A stretch of 64,000 bases of DNA from Abyssibius alkaniclasticus (GTDB taxonomy: Bacteria; Pseudomonadota; Alphaproteobacteria; Rhodobacterales; Rhodobacteraceae): positions 3,132,501 to 3,196,500 of the forward strand of contig NZ_CP095732.1 of assembly GCF_020447305.1 (NCBI RefSeq), read 5' to 3'. The translations under genes and the position numbers were made by a program. Below the pieces are notes generated by a model. That model saw nothing but the letters and a program-made list of their open reading frames with translations. It was not told the origin of the DNA and did no database searches. Below, piece after piece: positions 57,394-64,000 of the stretch. Every line of letters begins with the position of its first letter. Position 1 is the first letter of the stretch.

Positions 57394-58368
57394 TCACACC
57401 TCGAGCCAGGCGCTGGAGCCGCTCTCCAGGATGACCTCCTGCCACGTAGGGTGACCGTCGATGACCTCCTGCCACGTAGGGTGACCGTCGAAGAGATTCT
57501 TCAATCGCTTCACGGAGGGGCCGCACTCGGCCTCCTCAAGGATGCGCGCGACGGGCAGCACCGGATCCCCGTCCAGCCAGGCATCGGCGAGCATGGCGAC
57601 GGCGATCTTCTGCTTGCCACCGGTGAACTCGTGCCACCTGCCGTGCACGATCAGCACGCCGCCGTCGCCGGAGACCCAGACGGGCCCCTTGTGCGACGGT
57701 CCCTTCAGCAGACGTGCGCTCAGGATTTCCGGGGCGATGGCGAGCCCATCTTCATGATCGACCACATCCGCCAGCGCGACGAACTCGTGGCCCCGGACGA
57801 AGCGGAAGCGATGCCGATCCGGAGGGTCGAGAACGAGGACCACCCGAAGCCCATCGGCCGGGCGGCGCGCAACGAGCTGGCGGAACTCCTCGAACACGGC
57901 CGGTGTCGTCAGACCGCGAGCGACCCAGATCCCGACACGCGCCCTTCGCTTCGGCAGCCGCGCCGTCCCGAAATCCAGCACCACGCCGTCGAGGTACGGC
58001 ACCGGGTCTTTTCCTAGCGAGCAATCGAGCCGGGCGACCACCCGCCGAGCTGTTGCCGCCATGCCCAGCGCATAGACCAGGCGGCGGACGCTCGCCTCTT
58101 CGTCGTGCCAGACCGCGTTGCCGAGATGACCATGTTGCCCCGTGATCGGGTGGGCGATGACGGACGTCGGAGTGTCGTCCAGATCGTCCTCGGCAACGAC
58201 GGACATCGCGCTGCCGCGCTGCACGAGCAGTCCGGCATCCATCAGCGTCTTTCCGGCGCCGCGCATATGCGCCAGCGCCATGGCCGAGACCCGCGCATCG
58301 CGGGTCCCGGCGATGGATGAGAGCAGCCGGCAGGCGGCGAGATCAATCCTCGAAGAGCTGCAGGTCAT
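57394..58368 (-). CDS. Hypothetical protein downstream of the broken gene
   Basis: 324 residues, no family recognised. The body has ALAHMRGAGKTLMDAGLLVQ, LVYALGMAATARRVVARLDC, KRRARVGIWVARGLTTPAVF and GGVLIVHGRWHEFTGGKQKI. The C-terminus contains a ten-residue duplication (DGHPTWQEVI twice) caused by a 30-bp tandem repeat. The start overlaps the upstream broken frame by 26 bp, so they formed one unit. An intrinsic terminator follows. Since its partner has two stop codons, expression may now be weak. Confidence 0.65.
   Translation of the reverse strand: MTCSSSRIDLAACRLLSSIAGTRDARVSAMALAHMRGAGKTLMDAGLLVQRGSAMSVVAEDDLDDTPTSVIAHPITGQHGHLGNAVWHDEEASVRRLVYALGMAATARRVVARLDCSLGKDPVPYLDGVVLDFGTARLPKRRARVGIWVARGLTTPAVFEEFRQLVARRPADGLRVVLVLDPPDRHRFRFVRGHEFVALADVVDHEDGLAIAPEILSARLLKGPSHKGPVWVSGDGGVLIVHGRWHEFTGGKQKIAVAMLADAWLDGDPVLPVARILEEAECGPSVKRLKNLFDGHPTWQEVIDGHPTWQEVILESGSSAWLEV
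57431..57490. repeat. Perfect 30-bp tandem duplication
   Basis: 57431-57460 and 57461-57490 are identical. In the minus-strand gene they encode two copies of DGHPTWQEVI in phase. The exact identity points to a recent replication-slippage event. Confidence 0.95.
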
Positions 58369-59530
58369 CGACCAGGATCCCCCAGCGCCGCAAGTACTTC
58401 TCGCCGATCATCTGCTCGGTCGCGGTGCGATCCTTCAGGTCGCAGCCGTGGGGCCAGGTGATCGACAGCGTGAGTGTGCGCCGGCGGTCGCCCCCTGGGC
58501 GCTTGGCAAGCTTTACCGCCAGTTTGGCTCGCGTGATTACGAAACCGTCGCGCAAAGGCGTGCGCTCCTTGAACATCTCGTCCGCCATAGACCAGATGGT
58601 ACCGTCCGCGCGGGCCATGTTCTCCAGTGTGACCCTTCGGCTGCTGTCGTCGATCGGCATGAGGCGCAGCTCGCGCACCTCGACACCTTCGATCCCGTCC
58701 TCCGGGTCGACCGGGAAGTCGTACGGCGTCAGCAGCACGGAAAGGTCGTAGCACCGAAGCGGCAGACGGTTCTCCTTGAACGCAATGCCGAGGAGGTGCG
58801 TGACCGTCGCCTTCACGATCTCGCCCCGCGTCGCCTTGTCGTTGGCGATCACTTCGATGCCGCCGGTCGCGGGCTCGTAGGTCACCGCGGCCTCGAAGAC
58901 GGGACGATAGGCCTGCCGCACGAGAGACCCCTTGTCGTCGAAGCGCAGCAAATCGTCGGGCCGTCCCTCACGGTAGATCGTCGCCTGCACGAGGTCGCAT
59001 TCGTCGCCCTCATGGGTCGTTCTCACCCGGTCGAAGATGTCGACATGGGCATGGGCGGCGCCCGAGAACTCCTTGATCGCGGAGATGAAGGCGTGACGGG
59101 CCGATGCATCGCGCTGCACAACGCAGCCCGCGTCGGTCATTTAGCCCGCCCACATCCGGCCGCGCCTGCGGTCCTAGGTGAAGCGAACTTCCTCGGCACG
59201 GCGGAACCGGTCCTGCGCATTCAGGAACATCCAGAGCGAGCGCGCATGCGGGTTCGCGAGGCCGTCGAGGAACGCGGGATCGTCCGCGACGCTGTAGATC
59301 GCGGCCTGCCCCGGCTCCTCGGACAGCGCATGGACGCGCTCGTCGTCGTTCGAGATGCGGTCACGCTGAACGCGGGACATCTTCTCGATGGCGCCGAGAA
59401 GCGGCCTCGACAGCTCGGCCTCCGGCACGCTCCAGTCGAACTCGGTCGGCAGGCCGATTTCCGGCCGGTCGAAGTATTCGCGCAGCGCCTCGCCGGGCGT
59501 CTTGCGAAGGAAGGCGGACAGTGCAGTCAC
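58343..59530 (-). pseudogene. Conserved hypothetical gene interrupted by two in-frame stop codons
   Basis: One frame runs from a GTG at 59530 (AAGGAG site 6 bases upstream) to 58343 but is cut by TAG at 59174-59176 and TAA at 59141-59143. Between them are ten sensible codons, DRRRGRMWAG, so the sequence reads RRAEEVRFT, stop, DRRRGRMWAG, stop, MTDAGCVV. The first part is 118 residues; the second, if restarted at ATG 59140, is 265 residues but has no ribosome site. The intact protein would be about 395 residues. Visible features are YREGRPDDLLRFDD, ATRGEIVKATVTHLLGIAF and PHGCDLKDRTATEQMIGEKY. I cannot name a function. Confidence 0.7.
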
Positions 59531-59577
59531 CGTGATCTCCTTTCTGGTGATTCCATGTATCGGCTGATCTACTAATC

Positions 59578-59619
59578 AGCGTATTTAGTGCCAGAGGGGA
59601 GTCAATCGAAAAAATACGC
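59578..59619 (-). promoter_or_regulatory. Promoter with flanking operator arms for the interrupted gene
   Basis: On the minus strand TTGACT (59600-59605) and TACGCT (59578-59583) are 16 bp apart, a fair sigma-70 promoter. Inverted arms GCGTATTT (59579-59586) and AAATACGC (59612-59619) overlap the -10 and lie just upstream of the -35. A second inverted repeat, GCTGAT/ATCAGC, is at 59563-59580. The geometry fits repression by the nearby XRE protein, relieved by the ImmA/IrrE-type protease. Confidence 0.5.
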
Positions 59620-59637
59620 ACTTCCGCGGATTCGCGA

Positions 59638-60360
59638 TCAGTGGCCGAAGAGCGAGGGCTGCCCGTGCGTCGAAGTGATCAGGCTCAGCTTCAACAGCCG
59701 GATGCGCGCGGCCTCTTCGGAGACCGCGAACTGCTCCATGACCACTTGGATCAGATGCGCGGCATGCTCCGTCGAAACGTGGATATCGCCATGCAGCTCA
59801 CGCGGGCCGCAGTAGTCGGAAACGAGGCGACGGACAGGCGTGGCCGGCATCAGCGGTGCGCCGCTGATGTAACCGGCCTGCCATTCCATCCAGTCGGACT
59901 GCGGGGCGTCCAGGATGTTGTCGCGCTTGGAGATCTCCTTGTTGGCATTCATTCCGCGCTCGAGCAGGTCGCCGTTGGCGAACTTCCGCGCCCAGAGCGG
60001 CCCGTGGAACTTCACGTGCCCGAACTCATGGGTGAGCGTGGTGCGGAATCGGTTCTCGCGCCGTTCGTCAACCGCGATCCGTTCGGAGATTGAGACCTTG
60101 GGCCCCCGGTTTGGGAAGAACTCGGTGACCCCTTCCACATCGGCGCCGTACGCGGACAGGTCGGCGTACGGGTCGAGATCCGCGTCGTACATCGCGATCA
60201 GCACAGTCAGATCCTCGGTCGAGACCGGATACTCGACCTTCTTCTTGCGCTTCATCAGAAGATCGCGGATCAGCCGCTCGCATTCATTGTCGAGATCCCG
60301 CGCCGCGTAGAAGGGCCGCTCGGCAAAGCGGCCCGTGTTGTCACGGATCATCTTCACCAT
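59638..60360 (-). CDS. ImmA/IrrE-family metallopeptidase
   Basis: 240 residues. The zinc motif HEFGH is at 111-115, and the third-ligand region DWMEWQAGYISGAPLMP (Glu159) follows. N-terminal FYAARDLDNECERLIRDLLM and VSTEDLTVLIAMYDADLDPY are helical. ImmA/IrrE proteases cleave XRE-type repressors after DNA damage or other signals, switching on mobile-element genes. It is 10 bp downstream of the XRE gene, the usual pair order, and 107 bp upstream of the controlled module. Confidence 0.9.
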   Translation of the reverse strand: MVKMIRDNTGRFAERPFYAARDLDNECERLIRDLLMKRKKKVEYPVSTEDLTVLIAMYDADLDPYADLSAYGADVEGVTEFFPNRGPKVSISERIAVDERRENRFRTTLTHEFGHVKFHGPLWARKFANGDLLERGMNANKEISKRDNILDAPQSDWMEWQAGYISGAPLMPATPVRRLVSDYCGPRELHGDIHVSTEHAAHLIQVVMEQFAVSEEAARIRLLKLSLITSTHGQPSLFGH

Positions 60361-60370
60361 GCGAACCTCC

Positions 60371-60697
60371 TTACTCCTTCAACGTCTTCCTGAAATTGGC
60401 AAAGGCCTCGACGACCTTGTCCGGGGTGGACGCATCCGGCCGAAGATCATCCGGTAGCCGGCCAGCGAGTGCGTACAGGTAGTCCTCCGGGATGTTCAGG
60501 ATGCCGGAGAACTGGCGGATCAGGTGCCCCGAGCTGGGGCTGCGTCGATCGTGCTCGATGTCGTTGAGATACTGCGGGGATATCGACCCGCCGCCCACTT
60601 CCTTCATCACGCGCGCTGCGAGTTCCTTCTGGCTGAGACCGAGTGCCTTGCGGGCCTTCGAAATCGCCTGGCCGAAGGTCACACCGTCGGCGGACAT
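60371..60697 (-). CDS. XRE-family repressor
   Basis: 108 residues. The helix-turn-helix includes FGQAISKARKALGLSQKELA, SISPQYLNDIEHDRRSPSSG and HLIRQFSGILNIPEDYLYAL. The tail TPDKVVEAFANFRKTLKE is helical. The start chosen is ATG 60697; an in-frame TTG at 60727 would add ten residues. With the ImmA/IrrE protease it forms a repressor-antirepressor pair that likely controls the element. It is divergent from the giant plus-strand frame, so the shared region may be one of its targets. Confidence 0.88.
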   Translation of the reverse strand: MSADGVTFGQAISKARKALGLSQKELAARVMKEVGGGSISPQYLNDIEHDRRSPSSGHLIRQFSGILNIPEDYLYALAGRLPDDLRPDASTPDKVVEAFANFRKTLKE

Positions 60698-60734
60698 GGC
60701 CGGTTCATCGCTTGCTCTCCCTGTCAATCCGCTT

Positions 60735-60752
60735 GTTCGCGGATATGCGAAC
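60735..60752. promoter_or_regulatory. Operator-like palindrome between the XRE gene and the giant frame
   Basis: GTTCGC-GGATAT-GCGAAC has perfect 6-bp arms and a 6-bp centre. It overlaps a second, shorter repeat (TCCGC/GCGGA). It lies in the 133-bp divergent region. No clear sigma-70 boxes were assigned to either side. Confidence 0.45.
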
Positions 60753-60830
60753 TGTTACGCCTTATCCCCAAGAGTATCAACAACGAAGCGGACTCGCGGC
60801 TAGCGGGCACTGTAGACGGAAGGGTGTGCT

Positions 60831-63800
60831 TTGGGTTGCAGGACCGCAGACTTCTTGATCAACAGACGCCGCCAAGAAGCGGGGGCGCCGCCCTTCATTG
60901 GCCTTATCCCGCTAGACGAAGCCGCGCGAGTGCGAGCCATTGAGCGCACGCGACAGTTTTTGGACGGCCGGCCGGACAGGCTGAAAGTGTTGTTCCGCCA
61001 GTTTCCAAGCCTCGCAGCATGGCTCGTCACTCACTCTCTTAGCGAAGGATATGGAGACACCGGCCATGCGGTGTACCCGCATATTGCTGATACTCTTAGC
61101 GTTCCGCTTGATAACCAGCAGCATCGCAAGGTGCTGTTCAGCTCATTCTGTGGCGTCTGCGACCGGTTCGGGTTGCCTACTCGAGGGTTCGATCGCGATG
61201 TCGACATCTACCTTCTTCATGCCGGAGTAAGCCAAGCGCAGCTTCCCCATTTGATCGACGCGTTTCTGAGACAGGAAGCAGCATTTGGTCCGCCGCCTGT
61301 CGAAACGACCGTGCTACTCAACCGCTGGGAAGACGATGCCCTGTATTTCCTTCCACCCGCGGTCATCGTGCCTCGCCGTGCGATCCTCTGGGACGAGACT
61401 GCCTGGCATGCCGCCCTGTTTGCACGGATACGCCAAGATCCAGAGGCCTTCGTCCCTGCGATCGAGTTCGAGAGGTGTTTCAAGGAAGTCTTTGACCAGA
61501 GGCTGAAGGAAACGCGGCCGACATCAAGTCGTGGAGGAAGCGAGGCACTTGCACCACGGCCCCGGCTCCATTGGCAGTCTGGGGGGCTTGTCTTGCGACT
61601 GCCTCGAAGCGAGGGACGTATTCGCCTGTGGCTCGATGGAGCGCAACGACCGCTGCGTTTGCGTGGAGGCGAAGACTGGACACTTCCGCAGCCCTGGCCG
61701 CGCGAGATACGTTGGGAAATTTCTGGCCAGAGCGGCCAGCTCGAACTCCTCGCGCACGGAGGATGTGCCGCGTTCGACAGGATCACCGGCCACTACCTGC
61801 GCGAGATCCCACGAGGGGCTGTAGAGATCGAACTGGACTCAACGGACATTGCGATCTTGGCACGTGCGCAGTTCTCCGTAGCAGGCGAACCCGCTCTTGA
61901 ACCAGAAACCGAGAGTTATGTCGGCTTTGCGATGCTTGGGCCCCGCCCCGTGGCGCTCAACCTCGACGGCGTTCAAACAGGCCTCAGGGCCCGTCCACGA
62001 AGACGCCTTTCCCTGGCGGGCGCCGAAATCGCGAGCGGTCCACGGGGCGTGCTTCACGGGAGGTCTGCACGCCTTCGGATCGAAACTGGATTGGGACGAT
62101 CCGAAACCCGTGCGGTACGGGTCGCGCTCGGCATGCAGTCGCGGCTTATCGAGGTACTGATCTCAGATGACGGTTTTGGCGATGTCGGGATGGAAGAGGT
62201 CCTAGCGGGCTTCGCAGAGGCTGAGGCAGCAGACCCGGTGCGTCTTCGGATGGAACTGATGGCACCTAGTGCTGATGGTGCCACTGTTCATGGCTCCGGG
62301 ATCGGACTTTCCGCCTGGGTATGGCCCGGATTTCGGGAGTCTGACGGGATTGTGTTCCATAGCGACCGCCCGGTCCGTAACCTCGTACAGGACGAATGCC
62401 TCCATGTCGGCCGTGACGACCAAGGGCGTCTTTGTCTTGATCCCGGCGGCGGATACAGCGTTGCGCGAGCCGTATTCGAGATCGAAGGCGTTCATGTTCC
62501 ATTCGATCTGCCTTGGCCCGATGTTTCCGTAACCAGGCGCCGTGCAGAAGGCAGCCTTGCCCCACTCCCGATTGGCACGCGGCTCTCGGTTGGTGAAGAT
62601 GATCGCTTCGATACGATCAGCATCCGGTGCCCTGATCAGAAGGCGCAACTGGTCATCCGCGGAAGGCGGGAAGAGCGTCCGTTCCTTGGCGGGTTGACCC
62701 GTAGTTTAGCTGTTCGTGATCTTCTGACACCTGCGTCCGATGAACGTGTGCTACTGCGGCGTGGAAACGGTTCGGAAGTCCTGTTGTTCGAACTGGTCGC
62801 AGCACTTGCCCCCCAGGGGATAAACTTTCTTCCCGCTCGTAGCGCGATCCGGCTGCAGCTAAAATTCGGAGAGCCGGTGGACGCAGTGGCCGTCGAGGTT
62901 GAGGATGAAACCGGAGCAGTGGTTCTCGCCGAAGCTGCGCTGCGGCATCGACCGGTGGCCACCCGTCGGCCGGAATGGTTTCATGCCGAGGTGAGCGACA
63001 ACGACGCGCACGGCCTCGAACTGACGCTTGACGCCGATTGGCTCGATGACGGCCCCCGCTTGGCCCGGCTCCTGATCCGCCCCGAAGGTCGCGATGGCTG
63101 GCGACCGCTGCGCAATTCGCGAGGCGACTGTTTCGCAATCGCTATTATCAACCCGGCGGCGAACGACTTCGTGCAGGACGGAGAGCTTCAGCGTCGGTTC
63201 GAAGCCCTCAGTCACTGGCTGTCGGATTGCTATGCAGCAGAGTGCTGGCCAACGCTGGATCGCACATTGGTGCCGCGCTGGCAGGAACTCGGTCATCGGC
63301 TGCGAGAACTTCACGGCGGCGACGGAGCGGTGATGCGAGCGGCCTGCTTGCCGCCTCCCGACCACGCGGCCCCCGGCTGGGTACCAATCCTTCACCCTTT
63401 GCAATTCGCTCCGGATCTATACGCTGCAGCGCCGCAGGCATTCGCCTCACTGGCGGCGTCCATTGATCCCGGCGTTGCCGAAATGGCAGCGCTCGCCACA
63501 CTCGACACGGCGCGCCTTCGCGAGCTGTCTCATCTTCATCCCACGGTCTACCTCGCGTTCCGGAACCTGCAGGCGGCGCGCGACAAGGGAACGCGGTTGG
63601 AGGGGTTCGACCCAGCACGCTTATTCAGAAACCTGCCGCTGGTCGACGGCGATCCATCAGCGGGATGGTTCTGGCGTGGTACGCCATTGCTCGGGCCCGA
63701 CCATTGGCGTGCAGCACATCTGCGCCTTGTCGAGCGGCTCGACGCCGCCGGTCTATTCGTCGAGGACACGGCCGAAGAAGGGCCGAACAGCCGGCGTCAG

Positions 63801-64000
63801 GCATCCTTGCAGCGCTTGATGCACGCAGCCTGGATCTTGGCGCCAGAGAAGCTTCGCCCACCTGCTCCGCATCGCAACCAGGAGTCGGAGGAGCCGGCTC
63901 AGGTCGATTTGTGGGGCTCGGCGCTCCTTTCCGGCTTTGCCCGGGCAAGCCGCCTGAATGAGGTGTCCGAGTACGTTGAAAGCCTTTCCACGCGGGCGGA
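60831..64000 (+). CDS. Giant unrecognised protein, truncated by the window end
   Basis: The frame is open from the stop at 60813 to the last base, at least 1,056 codons. The best start is TTG at 60831, 6 bases after GGAAGGG; TTG at 60855 is an alternative. Residues 1-180 are mainly helical (FRQFPSLAAWLVTHSLSEGY, DIYLLHAGVSQAQLPHLIDA). A long beta-rich middle follows from about 210 to 770, with repeated Ig-like strand patterns (GRIRLWLDGAQRPLRLRGGE, AVRVALGMQSRLIEVLISDD). Then comes a helical end (RAAHLRLVERLDAAGLFVED). No catalytic motif, signal peptide or membrane span was seen. It is divergent from an XRE/ImmA pair. A role in defence is a guess from size, novelty and location. Confidence 0.8.
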   Translation, partial: MGCRTADFLINRRRQEAGAPPFIGLIPLDEAARVRAIERTRQFLDGRPDRLKVLFRQFPSLAAWLVTHSLSEGYGDTGHAVYPHIADTLSVPLDNQQHRKVLFSSFCGVCDRFGLPTRGFDRDVDIYLLHAGVSQAQLPHLIDAFLRQEAAFGPPPVETTVLLNRWEDDALYFLPPAVIVPRRAILWDETAWHAALFARIRQDPEAFVPAIEFERCFKEVFDQRLKETRPTSSRGGSEALAPRPRLHWQSGGLVLRLPRSEGRIRLWLDGAQRPLRLRGGEDWTLPQPWPREIRWEISGQSGQLELLAHGGCAAFDRITGHYLREIPRGAVEIELDSTDIAILARAQFSVAGEPALEPETESYVGFAMLGPRPVALNLDGVQTGLRARPRRRLSLAGAEIASGPRGVLHGRSARLRIETGLGRSETRAVRVALGMQSRLIEVLISDDGFGDVGMEEVLAGFAEAEAADPVRLRMELMAPSADGATVHGSGIGLSAWVWPGFRESDGIVFHSDRPVRNLVQDECLHVGRDDQGRLCLDPGGGYSVARAVFEIEGVHVPFDLPWPDVSVTRRRAEGSLAPLPIGTRLSVGEDDRFDTISIRCPDQKAQLVIRGRREERPFLGGLTRSLAVRDLLTPASDERVLLRRGNGSEVLLFELVAALAPQGINFLPARSAIRLQLKFGEPVDAVAVEVEDETGAVVLAEAALRHRPVATRRPEWFHAEVSDNDAHGLELTLDADWLDDGPRLARLLIRPEGRDGWRPLRNSRGDCFAIAIINPAANDFVQDGELQRRFEALSHWLSDCYAAECWPTLDRTLVPRWQELGHRLRELHGGDGAVMRAACLPPPDHAAPGWVPILHPLQFAPDLYAAAPQAFASLAASIDPGVAEMAALATLDTARLRELSHLHPTVYLAFRNLQAARDKGTRLEGFDPARLFRNLPLVDGDPSAGWFWRGTPLLGPDHWRAAHLRLVERLDAAGLFVEDTAEEGPNSRRQASLQRLMHAAWILAPEKLRPPAPHRNQESEEPAQVDLWGSALLSGFARASRLNEVSEYVESLSTRA

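Noticed and set aside
57431-57490. Short repeats as a possible CRISPR
   Set aside because: Two directly adjacent identical units without spacers inside a coding gene; no array structure and no cas gene.
35707-59176. Stop-codon reassignment (TAG read as an amino acid) in the element
   Set aside because: Two genes carry in-frame TAG, but one also has an in-frame TAA. Other genes in the element use TAG as a normal stop, and no suppressor tRNA was seen. Simple decay is more likely.

Overview
The window looks like a chromosome segment of a Rhodobacteraceae-type alphaproteobacterium. Supporting signs are the G+C-rich, tightly overlapping genes, the peptide ABC operon with a divergent cupin regulator, an MprF, many overlapping two-component operons, and a prophage whose protein families are typical of Rhodobacterales phages. 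No rRNA, tRNA, CRISPR array or intact transposase gene was seen.

Host part, 1-35131. In order: the end of an OmpA-type outer-membrane protein; a dipeptide-type ABC operon (dppBCDF plus a GAF protein on the minus strand, with a divergent XRE-cupin regulator and the binding protein); a three-gene glycolipid-type glycosylation operon (GtrA, GT2 and ArnT-like GT39); xylulokinase with a convergent ROK repressor; an RND efflux pair; an SLC13 transporter; and a cold-shock protein. A five-gene minus-strand operon at 19412-23607 joins a Ser/Pro-rich exported peptide, an HPr-kinase-like/PqqD fusion, an exported PepSY-like protein, a response regulator and a histidine kinase. Divergent from it are mprF and a DedA-PAP2-LssY fusion. 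Next come an ABC-2 exporter operon with a calcium-binding exported protein, a small membrane protein, and a second PepSY/response-regulator/histidine-kinase operon. The repeated theme is envelope remodelling and envelope sensing.

Mobile part, about 35.2-60.7 kb. A phage-like element is read mainly on the minus strand. From right to left it has an XRE repressor, an ImmA/IrrE protease, a decayed two-gene module behind a candidate repressed promoter, a recombination and replication block (HTH, Sak4-like ATPase, DUF669, PD-(D/E)XK nuclease, SF2 helicase, DUF6511, primase-helicase, RuvC-like nuclease), two DNA methyltransferases, and a full head module (TerS, TerL, gpW-like, lambda-type portal, protease-capsid fusion, DUF2190, connector, DUF6441). 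No tail, lysis or integrase gene is present. The head module stops against a nonsense-mutated fragment next to the host kinase gene. This fits either a deleted prophage or a capsid-forming satellite.

Right edge, 60.8-64.0 kb. A reading frame of more than 1,056 codons runs off the window on the plus strand, divergent from the repressor. I do not recognise its family. It looks like a giant accessory protein with a helical start, a long beta-rich middle and a helical end, and it is the best candidate here for part of an undescribed (perhaps defence) system. Other strong leads are the HprK-PqqD operon and a roughly 1.2 kb stretch where a cytosine methyltransferase and a second, family-like frame are both open.
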